A stretch of 64,000 bases of DNA from Flabesymbios commensalis (lineage: Eukaryota; Annelida; Polychaeta; Terebellida; Flabelligeridae): assembly GCA_964017125.1 (NCBI GenBank), contig OZ024909.1, forward strand, positions 78,002,717 to 78,066,716, in the 5' to 3' direction. Position 1 is the stretch's first letter; each line of letters begins with the position of its first letter. The position numbers and the translations under genes are program-made. Positions 45,187 through 55,551 of the stretch are shown in pieces. The notes below the pieces were generated by a model. It was not told where the DNA came from and made no database searches. It saw only the letters and a program-made list of their open reading frames with translations.

Positions 45187-45689
45187 TAGGAAATTCCATG
45201 ATATGAAAATATCAGTGGCCTCGTTTTCAAGAATGGAGGGATACCCCCTTCCACTTGAACTACAATCCCAGTGGAACTAGCTGAGTTGTGTGAGCAGGCA
45301 AAACTAAATGTATTTTTTTGCCTTTCAAGTAATTTTTCACGTCTCAATTACGAATCTTATAAAACTTAAATTACTATAGTTGTAATATACTGAAATATAT
45401 CACTGAAAACAATCATTTTTACTGCCTAATTTACAATTATTAGATGTTCGATGCTGTACCTTACCCACATGCCAGGTCATATTTTTTCATAAAAGGTCCT
45501 TGGTTTTCTTGGCCTGTTTTCTCCCTGTGCTAGCCGGTTTTTTTGTAGGTTTACATGGTCTGGCTCGTAACTCATTTTTCACGGGTGAGCTTGTCAATAT
45601 CTCAGCTTGAAGGCTCCGTCGCTTCCTGACTTCGACCCTAAGCTTTCCTGCACTCGGTAATGGATTGATGTCGCTAGGCATGACAATTT

Positions 45690-46690
45690 TTTTGTTGTGG
45701 CATAAGGTTCACGCGCGGAGTGGCTATGGTGATCCGGCCATCGTTGACCAAGTGTGGTTGAACAGGGTGGGTGGTTGTTTTAGCGCGTATCTTAAGGGGC
45801 GAAGTCGTAGCTTCTTTAAGCACACCAGGCTGAGGTATAGCTGGCCCAGGGAAAGCAGGCTGAGACATGGCGGGCCGAAGAGTGGCGGGATAACGCGTGG
45901 CGGCCTGAGGAATGACAGGCTGTGGTGGCATGGCAGGCTGTGGCGTGGCTTGTTGAGGAGTCGTGGGCGGAATCGTGGTACTCTGACGCCTGGCAGGCTG
46001 ACGCGTGATAGACTGAGGGGTAGCGGCCTGAGGCGTGGCTTCATGTGGCATTGCGGGTTGACGTATGGCAGACTGACGCTTAGTTAATTCGGGCATGGTG
46101 GGCAGATGCATGGCCGTCCGAAGCGTGATGGGACGAGAACTGGCTGTCTGACACGTGGCTGGTTTACGCATGGTAGTCCGCGACATGGCAGGCTGAGGCA
46201 TGACGGGCTGACGCTTGACAGGCTGGGGTATAGCAAGCTGATGCATGGGGGGCTGAGGAGTCACGGGATAGCGCGTGGCGGCCTGGGGAATGACAGGCTG
46301 TGGCATGGCAGGTTGTGGATGGATTGGCGGAGGGGTGGCATCCTGTGGCATGGCGGGTTGAGGTATGGCCGACTGATGCTTAGCAATTTTGGGAATGGCA
46401 GACAAAGGCATTGACGTCTGAGGCGTGATGGGATGAGGGCTTGCGGGCCGAATCGAGGTGGACTGAAGTATTGCTGTATTTTGCATGTTAGGCCGCGACA
46501 TGGCAGGCTGAGGCACGACGGGCAGACGCGTGGCGGGCTGACGCTTAGAAGGATCCGGTATAGCAAGCTGAGGCATGGCGGGATGTGGCATCGTGGGCTG
46601 AAAAGTGGCGGGATAACCCTTGGCAGCCTGGGGAGTGACAGGCTGTGGCATAGCAGGCGGTGGATTGGCTGGCGGAGGGATGGCGGGGTG
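45690..46690 (-). repeat. 15 bp minisatellite encoding a pentapeptide inside the transposase
   Basis: On the minus strand this encodes about 65 units of a five-residue repeat close to MPQPA (variants IPQPV, TPQAA, KRQPA, MSRPN). A larger repeat of about 345-375 bases is superimposed: PQPV-PQAA-YP occurs near 46640, 46290 and 45910. In the related proteins I know, the segment after WPFNRNIF runs directly into a short basic tail, so this block is an addition. It is open across its whole length in the transposase frame. The long plus-strand frames here (45665-46087, 46106-46414, 46433-46879) are shadows. Confidence 0.75.
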
Positions 46691-47352
46691 GGGTATCGCA
46701 TGTGGTGGATTTTCAGGATCAGCTCTTTCTGTCACAGTAGCAGGAATGAAATCATCAACTGTAAAGATATTCCTATTAAATGGCCAGATACCACATTTTT
46801 AAACGCAGATGCAGCGTTGCTGATTGTACATGCCTTGGTGTATGCAGCTGTAAACAAACGTCCCATATCATACATTTGAATTCTTCTAGAAGGATACAAC
46901 TTCTGAAAATTGTCCACCTCATTCTCAAAATATGTGCTTAGCGGACCATACACACATCTGTCAAGCGGCTGTAGCTTGTGTGTGGTATGGGGAGGAACTG
47001 ATAAGAGAATGACGCTTTTCTCAGTTGCATAATCTAACACTTGGAGTGACCGATGTGATTCGTGATTATCAACTATTAACAATATAGGTTTATCTTTTGA
47101 CGGTTTCGTTTGCTCAATAAAAAATTTAAGCCATGTGAGAAAAAGTACCAATTGGGGCTCCTTCTAGAAGACGTGGGTCATTCATCCTCATTCTTGGAAA
47201 TACCATAGCTGGTGGTATAAATCTACCCTCTGCGTTACAGCAGCAGAGAGCGGTAACTGTGCGTCCACGTTCTCCACTTGACACAACACCTACTTGTTTT
47301 TTTCCTCTTTGTGAGATTACTTTGGGAGGACGATTTGCAGAGGTCATTATCC

Positions 47353-47905
47353 CTGAAAAAAAAACTTTATAAGTTGATAACAAAGGCACAATGTTTTATT
47401 AGGCTATTATTAAAGCTATATAGCCCCGTAATATTCCGTTTTTTATCATTATTTTCAAATTGCAATTAATTGACATAAATACATATTTAAAAAAAAAATT
47501 GTATATCAGATTCAAATAAATACGAATTTTTCTCTGCTTTTCACCTAGGATTCCTCTTTCTGTGCGACGCCATCTTTATTAGTGACCATAAATTAAGGTC
47601 CATAATTATTAAGTTGAAATCAAATTATAACCCGAATTTCTTGAAATATAGGTTAAAATTATACTTTTTCAGTTGTACACAGAACATATAGCCTTAACGT
47701 TTTGATGTCTGTACAATTAATTGCAATTCAGCACAGCCCAGTAGTAGAAATGTAAAAAGAAGGAATTGTGTTCCTACTATACATTGTAGCCTGTTTTCAT
47801 TCTATGATCATACATTATAATCTAGGCACTTACCAATTGTGTTACTACTATACATTGTAGCCTGTTTTTCATTCCATGATCATACATTATAATCTGGGCA
47901 CTTAT
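47353..47905 (-). other. Transposase intron with duplicated donor region
   Basis: The acceptor is clear: a T run then CAG at 47355-47353, joining to GGATAATGACC so that ET-GI-MTS is restored. The exon-side donor at 47905-47900 reads ATAAGT instead of GTAAGT. About 75 bases further in, near 47835, a tandem duplicate of the donor region carries GGTAAGTGCC intact. Both copies share CAGATTATAATGTATGATC or TAGATTATAATGTATGATC. Use of the inner donor would add a stop after DYNV. Confidence 0.6.
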
Positions 47906-48443
47906 CGGTTTCATCGCAGTTGAAAATCCTTGAACTGTCAAAGTGGTATTGATGTAGCACATCCACCAGCAATTGGAAAAAGCGATTGACCTGTGGCCTA
48001 TTGAAACCTGTAGCCCGTGCGATTGAAGTTGGTTCTGGTTTTCGAAGACTCAACTCTGGGTGCCTAGTCATAAAGCCATGAATCCAGCCGGAACCTGCTT
48101 TTCCTTTCTTAAAGGGATGGCTTATATGGTTCCGTTCTGCATACTCATAAGCAAGCTGTTGGAATGCTGATCTTGTTAGGCCATACAAGAGGGTATCCAT
48201 CTCCTTCAAGTAATTAACCAAATGGAGTTCTCGGTGATGGTCAAACACTGGTTTTATTCCCCCTGGTTTCTTGTTTGAATTGTCTTCCCTTATGTGACGA
48301 CGCAGGGTTGTCCTTGGTATGCCGAATCTCCTCACCGCTTCCCTGACCGACAACCCGCCAGTCGAAACGCCGTGCATGGCATTCCGTAAAGAATTTGTTG
48401 TCCAAGCGGCTCTATCTGTTTTCCGTTGGTACGTGTAAACCAT

Positions 48444-48919
48444 CTGAAAAAGCAACCGAATATTGAACCCTCACTGGCAGAAAACCTAGGCCCAAAGATG
48501 ACACAAATTTGGGTCAAATATGGCACAACGTTGTCACTATCAAAATTGGTCATAGGCCTATGTATCGCATTTGGTCGCATTATGCTCACACACACACATA
48601 TAATATATATATATATATTATTATTATTATTATTATTATTGTATTTCTTTAGACGCTTGTATCCAGCTGCATAGCCGATCACAGCGATTACAGAATAAAA
48701 AGTCATGTGTGCTAAAAGTTTCAGTATCTTATTAAAAACAAGGCTAAAAACTTGGGACAATAAGAGTAATCTATATGCAGATTGGAATAGTGTGGGAATT
48801 GTTCTGATGTTCAGTGGCAATTTGTTCCAAAGTTCTGGGGCACGTGTACCAAACGCCTGTTTACCAACAACTTTGGCACAGGAATGAGTGTTAAGTTCAT
48901 GGCACACCTGTTTTTGACG
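48444..48919 (-). mobile_element. LINE 3' end fragment with (AAT)n tail, cut by the gap
   Basis: The minus strand reads KQAFGTRAPELWNKLPLNIR and then TIPTLFQSAYRLLLLSQVF (about 48865-48760), the C-terminal motif of CR1/Jockey-group ORF2, followed by RLKKYN and an (AAT)n(AT)n tract at about 48600-48645 as tail. The upstream part is lost in the gap. The interval 48444-48590 between tail and transposase has no recognised feature. Confidence 0.65.
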
Positions 48920-49119
48920 NNNNNNNNNNNNNNNNNNNNNNNNNNNNNNNNNNNNNNNNNNNNNNNNNNNNNNNNNNNNNNNNNNNNNNNNNNNNNNNNN
49001 NNNNNNNNNNNNNNNNNNNNNNNNNNNNNNNNNNNNNNNNNNNNNNNNNNNNNNNNNNNNNNNNNNNNNNNNNNNNNNNNNNNNNNNNNNNNNNNNNNNN
49101 NNNNNNNNNNNNNNNNNNN
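48920..49119. other. Assembly gap (200 N)
   Basis: Exactly 200 undetermined bases, a placeholder size. The left flank is a LINE, the right flank begins with repeated GGGTGGGCCATTTTAGAATT / GGGTAGGGCATTTTGG units, so a tandem repeat probably caused the break. Frames running through the N are meaningless. Confidence 0.98.
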
Positions 49120-49793
49120 GTCAGGGTGGGCCATTTTAGAATTAGGGTAGGGCATTTTGGTCCTTTTGGCACATTTTTTAATGTTCCAATATTGTCGAGG
49201 CATGTCAATATTTAGAATTTTTATTTTTTAAGAAAAAAACCTTAACCATTGGCAGAATGTAGTGGTATTCTATAAAACTATGTGACCTAAATATAAGATA
49301 AAGCTTACTAGGGCCGTTATGCCCGCCCTTCCCCTACTCACCAACAAAAATGTTTGAATTTCTTGACAATGTTTGTATCTCACCATAAATAAGTTGTACA
49401 TTGTGATTATTCACTCTAACAAATAAGGTCTACATCACCATGATCACAAATGTAGATTAATAGATTGATATCATTGGTGGATCTCATATTTTCATTTCCT
49501 TACTGTAATAATATTGCTTGTTCAAAGGCCTATATCACATCAATCATTCCACTATAACGCTACTACTCTCTCAACTAATAAATTGTAAATAACAACGTCA
49601 TTCGGAATAAGTTGAACACCATCACCGGATACACGCATCATGCTTGTTGCCCCCGACCTTGCCAAGTCGTTTTTTTCGCTCATTTTGGTGTCACTACAGT
49701 CACCAGTAAGGCGAACAAGCCCTGCTGTAGTTGTTAACACCACCTTCTCACAGCCGGTTCGTCTTCTGGTGTTCAAGTTTAAAAAACGCAACA
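49120..49793. other. Upstream region of the candidate exon
   Basis: Short GGGCCATTTT repeats next to the gap, then unique sequence. The 80-codon minus frame at 49552-49794 overlaps the exon start and has no recognised domain. The 5' untranslated part and promoter of the candidate gene would lie here; no TATA box or other element can be named with confidence. Confidence 0.3.
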
Positions 49794-49958
49794 ATGTATA
49801 AAGAATCTGCCTTACGCGCTAAGACCAAGCTGATAGAATGGGGTAAATTGGCAGCTCGTCATTGGCCTCTCTCAACTAGTATTCTTCTGTTGACTATAAC
49901 TATCATTCTGCTGCTAGAAAATGGACACAGTGACATCACCAAAGACAAGCATGACAAT
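49794..49958 (+). CDS. Candidate first coding exon of a host membrane-anchored protein (55 codons)
   Basis: The ATG at 49794 sits in ACAACAATG, a good animal start context. The exon encodes MYKESALRAKTKLIEWGKL, a hydrophobic stretch from about residue 25 to 41 (WPLSTSILLLTITIILLL) after basic residues, then a hydrophilic segment. That is the layout of a type II signal anchor, with a short cytosolic tail and lumenal or outside C-terminus. At 49959 it meets GTAAGTAC, a strong splice donor, with the reading frame in phase 0. Many glycosyltransferases and proteases are built this way, but nothing points to one family. No second exon was found within the window. Confidence 0.5.
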
Positions 49959-50021
49959 GTAAGTACAGTGATCTGTGGTATTATTACAAGCTCGCCTATT
50001 ACTTTCTCAACCCTTTGACCT

Positions 50022-50250
50022 TTAAAGCCCTGAAATAATTTTGTATAAATCATGGATGTTTTTTTTTCAATTTGAAATCAGCATAGATGTTCTAGTTAGC
50101 TCTTTCCGCTTCATTTGAATACCACCTATGTTATGGGTCTACAATCATTATAAATATTTTAATTCTTCCAGTGCGGGGATCTGACCTCTATGGACGCTAT
50201 AGACCTCCGATTCTGACGTCTAAAGATGATTCATGCACTGTAAGGGTTAA
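50022..50250. mobile_element. piggyBac-like TTAA MITE, copy 4 (reverse orientation)
   Basis: It ends TTCATGCACTGTAAGGGTTAA and holds AGTTAGCTCTTTCCGCTTCA and TTATGGGTCTACAATCATTA as in the other copies. It lies about 60 bases inside the presumed first intron of the candidate gene. A run of about 10 C follows it (near 50265-50276). Confidence 0.6.
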
Positions 50251-51472
50251 CCGCCAAGTTAAATTCCCCCCCCCCCCTTGAAGTCGTGTCTCGTGTGGGT
50301 GAAAATTATTCATATTTTTCAAATATGAATAATTTTTTTAAATTACAAATCTTTACGTTTAGACACTCATTTCATCCCCACTATAACTACAGGATTTAGC
50401 CATATAATAAAACAGAACATAAACGAATATAATGGTGCTTAAATTAAGTTATTTCCTTAGCACTTAAAGGGTTAACATCCAGTTATTAACTCTCATTTTA
50501 CTTCACCTTGTGATATGAATCGCTGCCGCGATTCCCACATTAACCCTTTAACAGCTGAGCACGAAATCACAGTTAATTGTGTCACTGGGAATGAAATGAG
50601 TGTGAAATATATAGAATCGTCAAGATTTACAAATTCCCGCTGGGTCTCAAACTAAACACATATTTTTTATAAGTAATTTTCATCCGCTTGAAACTGTGGG
50701 TCGCGTCGGATTGATGATGAGGGATGTTCCATAACCGAAATCCCAAAAGCAGTTTGTAAATTAAGAATGTTTTGGAGCCTCGATATTAACTTAAGGGTCT
50801 ACTAGTACGTCGTAGATAGTTGCGATATGTTCAATTATGAGAGCTACCGTATTTCATGGTAACAAGTAACCAGTAGTTTATTTCTGATGAATTTTTAAAA
50901 AAGGTACGACTGATATACCCATGTATACCAGGAGAGCGCTAGCTACACACATAGTTTATTCTATAGTTTTATGTGTTATGCTAACGTTTTACATAGTAAT
51001 ATATACAATATTCTTTATTTAAAATTTGTTTAAAATGCATTTGATCAACAGGGATATTTTTTGTATGTTGTCGGAATTGCTATCATTCATTAGTTTTTCT
51101 AACATTAAAGTAGATTGCTTTTTCCAGAATTTTCTTGGTATTTATATTTTGTTCGTTCATTTTTAAAATGGTTACAAATAAGTAAGTATGGTGATATTCG
51201 TCACCTATGTCTTTATAGCAGTAACAACACAAACGCACATCAGTCGAGATATTTTCTTAGCATCCACATTCAATAGACAAACGGTGATTGCGACATCTAA
51301 ATTTCGCTAACTTTCAAGTAAATTATTACTAGTAGGCAACTCGACTAAATATTTCTCAATTTAAAATGTAAATAAATAAAAATATATTTTAAGTACGATA
51401 ATTTATAGATGTACTGCTTCAGAAAATGTTTTCGTGTGATTTTTGAATGAGCTCTACTGACCCACTGGTAAT

Positions 51473-51789
51473 AAATGAAATGAAATGAATCGGGCTTTAG
51501 GCCACCTCTGTGCACATATAGGCTAAACTGGGCCAGGAGAATCTCCTGAGGATGGTGAGATGATTGAGATGACACTGTCCTCCAGACACAGGATTCGAAA
51601 TTCGAGTCCTGGAGGTCTGAGGTCGAGCACGCTACCTCTCGGTCACGGAGGCTCCCCGCAATACTGACTTTCACACGTGGATGGGGAAGAAACATTTTTG
51701 TTTCTTTCAAACCGCCGAGACCGGGAACCGAACCCCGAACTCTGGCGTGAAAGGCAGCGGTGCTAACCACTACCCTAGGGCCCCCGCCC
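51473..51789 (-). mobile_element. SINE copy 2, with perfect target duplication
   Basis: 317 bases on the minus strand, same double tRNA-like structure as the 40 kb copy, with a tail CATTTCATTTCATTT. ACCCACTGGTAAT flanks it on both sides (51460-51472 and 51790-51802), a perfect 13 bp target duplication that proves insertion by retroposition. The 148-codon frame across it is only the SINE read as protein. Confidence 0.85.
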
Positions 51790-52367
51790 ACCCACTGGTA
51801 ATGCCGGAGGGAAGTTGCGATATCACATTCTGGAGTGAAAACTTGCGTTGAATTCTTAACCCTTAAATCTCTGCATTATATAATTTAAATTTTCACTCAC
51901 TTGAAGTAGTGTCTCGGTGTCACTTCAAGTGGGTAAAAATTACTTGTATTTGTTGGACTTCTATCAAAACATGCATCAAAACAGTGATGATTCGCTCTAA
52001 AAATAACTTCCGATTTATTAAAAATTATTTTCATTTTTAATTATGTAATTAAAATTGATGTATTGATAAATACAATATTATTATACAATAATTATGATAA
52101 TACAAAATAGGTATATATTTGTCACAGACACGGAAAACGGTAAAAAATATTGTCAATCTAATTTTTAATTTTTTTTTTACAATTTCACAAAATGTTTCAT
52201 GTAGCCATTTTTAGCATGGCGTTAAGCCATGATGTCCCTTTTAGCATGTTGTCATTCGTTGGCATCATGCTATTCCAATTATAACTATTTAGAATTGTGA
52301 CGGGTTAATCCTGTTTAAAACACTTTAACTGGATAACGCCAATTCACCAAGGTCTCGTCCCAGTAAA

Positions 52368-52684
52368 AATAAATGAATCGGGCTTTAGGCCACCTTTGTG
52401 CACATATGGGCTAAACTGGGCCAGGAGAACCTCCTGAGGATGGTGAGATGATTGAGATGACACTGTCCTCCAGACACAGGATTCGAAATTCGAGCCCTGG
52501 CGGTCTGAGGCCGAGCACGCTACCTCTCGGTCACGGAGGCTCCCCACAATACTGACTTTCACACGTGGATGGGCAAGAAACATTTTCTGTTTCTTTCAAA
52601 CCGCCGAGACCGGGGACCGAACCCCGGACTCTGGCGTGAAAAGCAGCGGTGCTAACCACTACCCTAGGGCCCAAATGTTTTGCG
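52368..52684 (-). mobile_element. SINE copy 3, inserted at the edge of a palindromic element
   Basis: 317 bases on the minus strand, similar to copy 2 with scattered differences. CGTCCCAGTAAA flanks it (52356-52367 and 52685-52696). The right duplicate includes the first nine bases of the CCCAGTAAACAC element at 52688, so the SINE entered that element's end. Confidence 0.8.
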
Positions 52685-52687
52685 CGT

Positions 52688-52772
52688 CCCAGTAAACACA
52701 AAACATTTGTATAAAATTTGTACAACATGGGCCCAACGTCTTCGACGTTGGTCCAACATTGTGTTTACTGGG
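52688..52772. mobile_element. 85 bp palindromic mini-element (CCCAGTAAACACAA ends)
   Basis: CCCAGTAAACACAA at the left and TTGTGTTTACTGGG at the right are perfect 14-base inverted ends. The centre ACGTCTTCGACGT is a second palindrome, flanked by GGGCCCAACG and GTTGGTCCAACATTG. Related, longer or decayed forms occur near 1842, 7490, 25460, 26650, 35111, 57730, 58540, 60120-60510, 61040-61085 and 61750-61965. Confidence 0.7.
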
Positions 52773-54339
52773 GTGTTCACACCTCGGCCTATCACGTAAT
52801 AGATAACACCCTGGGGGGGGGGGGGGTCATTTCTGGCGGATGTATAGTTGGTAGCCCGGGCGTTCCATGGCGACTGGTCCTGAATCAGTCAATTTTAAAA
52901 ACACTGTGAACGGAATATTGCAGTTAATGATTAATGAATGGCTGGAAATAGACATTACACTTTTAGGGCCTTCCAATACATACCAATGAATTAGTCAAAA
53001 TTAACGTTAATTTGCATGCATGATAACAAGGTTCATGCGTAGGCCTACTAACAAACGTAATTTTAAATTAAAAAATATATTTTTATTGTCAGAAGTTCAT
53101 ACCTGATGTAATATAACTATGAAACATGACATGTGACCAAATAAAAAGTTATTTTAAACTTACAAAAGTTTTTCCCCAATTAACAGGGCCACTAGTGGGT
53201 TCATTTTATATTCGTTAATACAGTATAGATTGTTTATATTTGATTTAGCACAATAACACTATCTCTATCATACCCATTGTCATGGCAACATATGTTTCAA
53301 TATAGGTTATATTGTCGAACTATGAGGCATTTTTCAAAAATACATCCAGTTATTAACTCTCATTTTACTTCACCTTGTGATATGAATCGCTGCCGCGATT
53401 CCCACAATAACCCTTTAACAGCTGAGCACGAAATCACTGTTAATTGTGTCACTGGGAATGAAATGAGTGTGAAATATATAGAATCGTCAAGATTTACAAA
53501 TTACCGCTGGGTCTCAAACTAAACAGATATTTTTTATAAGTAATTTTCATCCGCTTGAAACTGTGGGTCGCGTCGGATTGATGATGAGGGATGTTCCATA
53601 ACCGAGATCCCAAAAGCAGTTTGTAAATTAAGAATGTTTTGGAGCCTCGATATTAACTTAAGGGTCTACTAGTACGTCGTAGATAGTTGCGATATGTTCA
53701 ATTATGAGAGCTACCGTATTTCATGGTAACAAGTAACCAGTAGTTTATTTCTGATGAATTTTTAAAAAAGGTACGACTGATATACCCATGTATACCAGGA
53801 GAGCGCTAGCTACACACATAGTTTATTCTATAGTTTTATGTGTTATGCTAACGTTTTACATAGTAATATATACAATATTCTTTATTTAAAATTTGTTTAA
53901 AATGCATTTGATCAACAGGGATATTTTTTGTATGTTGTCGGAATTGCTATCATTCATTAGTTTTTCTAACATTAAAGTAGATTGCTTTTTCCAGAATTTT
54001 CTTGGTATTTATATTTTGTTCGTTCATTTTTAAAATGGTTACAAATAAGTAAGTATGGTGATATTCGTCACCTATGTCTTTATAGCAGTAACAACACAAA
54101 CGCACATCAGTCGAGATATTTTCTTAGCATCCACATTCAATAGACAAACGGTGATTGCGACATCTAAATTTCGCTAACTTTCAAGTAAATTATTACTAGT
54201 AGGCAACTCGACTAAATATTTCTCAATTTAAAATGTAAATAAATAAAAATATATTTTAAGTACGATAATTTATAGATGTACTGCTTCAGAAAATGTTTTC
54301 GTGTGATTTTTGAATGAGCTCTACTGACCCACTGGTAAT

Positions 54340-54656
54340 AAATGAAATGAAATGAATCGGGCTTTAGGCCACCTCTGTGCACATATAGGCTAAACTGGGC
54401 CAGGAGAACCTCCTGAGGATGGTGAGATGATTGAGATGACACTGTCCTCCAGACACAGGATTCGAAATTCGAGTCCTGGAGGTCTGAGGTCGAGCACGCT
54501 ACCTCTCGGTCACGGAGGCTCCCCGCAATACTGACTTTCACACGTGGATGGGGAAGAAACATTTTTGTTTCTTTCAAACCGCCGAGACCGGGAACCGAAC
54601 CCCGAACTCTGGCGTGAAAGGCAGCGGTGCTAACCACTACCCTAGGGCCCCCGCCC
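54340..54656 (-). mobile_element. SINE copy 4 (duplicate of copy 2)
   Basis: Same SINE and same 13 bp flanking duplication as at 51473, carried along by the tandem duplication rather than inserted independently. Confidence 0.85.
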
Positions 54657-55234
54657 ACCCACTGGTAATGCCGGAGGGAAGTTGCGATATCACATTCTGG
54701 GGTGAAAACTTGCGTTGAATTCTTAACCCTTAAATCTCTGCATTATATAATTTAAATTTTCACTCACTTGAAGTAGTGTCTCGGTGTCACTTCAAGTGGG
54801 TAAAAATTACTTGTATTTGTTGGACTTCTATCAAAACATGCATCAAAACAGTGATGATTCGCTCTAAAAATAACTTCCGATTTATTAAAAATTATTTTCA
54901 TTTTTAATTATGTAATTAAAATTGATGTATTGATAAATACAATATTATTATATAATAATTATGATAATACAAAATAGGTATATATTTGTCACAGACACGG
55001 AAAACGGTAAAAAATATTGTCAATCTAATTTTTAATTTTTTTTTTACAATTTCACAAAATGTTTCATGTAGCCATTTTTAGCATGGCGTTAAGCCATGAT
55101 GTCCCTTTTAGCATGTTGTCATTCGTTGGCATCATGCTATTCCAATTATAACTATTTAGAATTGTGACGGGTTAATCCTGTTTAAAACACTTTAACTGGA
55201 TAACGCCAATTCACCAAGGTCTCGTCCCAGTAAA

Positions 55235-55551
55235 AATAAATGAATCGGGCTTTAGGCCACCTTTGTGCACATATGGGCTAAAATGGGCCAGGAGAACCTC
55301 CTGAGGATGGTGAGATGATTGAGATGACACTGTCCTCCAGACACAGGATTCGAAATTCGAGCCCTGGCGGTCTGAGGCCGAGCACGCTACCTCTCGGTCA
55401 CGGAGGCTCCCCACAATACTGACTTTCACACGTGGATGGGCAAGAAACATTTTCTGTTTCTTTCAAACCGCCGAGACCGGGGACCGAACCCCGGACTCTG
55501 GCGTGAAAAGCAGCGGTGCTAACCACTACCCTAGGGCCCAAATGTTTTGCG
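55235..55551 (-). mobile_element. SINE copy 5 (duplicate of copy 3)
   Basis: Same SINE and flanking CGTCCCAGTAAA as at 52368, part of duplication copy B. The palindromic mini-element follows at 55555-55639. Confidence 0.8.

Larger units (their letters stand above)
45487..48443 (-). pseudogene. Pogo-type DDD transposase gene with repeat-expanded C-terminus (dead)
   Basis: Cut-and-paste transposase of the pogo/Tigger/jerky group. Exon 1 (48443-47906) starts at an ATG directly after TTTTTCAG and encodes a psq-type helix-turn-helix (SVREAVRRFGIPRTTLRRHI) and a CENP-B-type second domain, ending at NCDET, the first catalytic aspartate. Exon 2 (from 47352) continues ISQRGKKQVGVVSSGERG, PAMVFPRMRM, IVDNHESH (second aspartate) and LQPLDRCVYGP (third), then CGIWPFNRNIF, the pentapeptide region and a basic tail with DINPLPSAGKL. 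The DDE core has lost about 20 residues near 47151. Frameshifts lie near 46795 and in an A run near 45690, and the intron donor reads ATAAGT. It cannot make a working enzyme. Confidence 0.8.
50476..53342. repeat. Tandem duplication, copy A (about 2867 bp)
   Basis: CATCCAGTTATTAACTCTCA at 50476 recurs at 53343, and everything between repeats with offset 2867. About ten scattered substitutions and a one-base difference in a poly(G) run were seen, so identity is well above 99%. The junction shares only a few bases (ACA) with the outer ends. The unit holds two SINEs, a small palindromic element, and non-coding DNA. It may be a recent duplication or two haplotypes joined in assembly. Confidence 0.9.

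Noticed and set aside
45665-46879. Plus-strand Gly-Arg-rich frames (140, 102 and 148 codons)
   Set aside because: They are antisense reads of the pentapeptide minisatellite in the transposase.
48811-49208. Open frames through the N run
   Set aside because: They consist mostly of undetermined bases.
51345-51791. 148-codon minus frame, repeated at 54212-54658, and the 79- and 65-codon frames nearby
   Set aside because: They are the SINE read as protein; target duplications show the unit is a retroposon.
52805-52827. Poly(G) runs as regulatory quadruplexes
   Set aside because: Many such runs occur at repeat ends across the window (21.1, 28.3, 34.6, 43.9, 57.6 kb) and vary in length between duplicates; nothing ties them to a gene.
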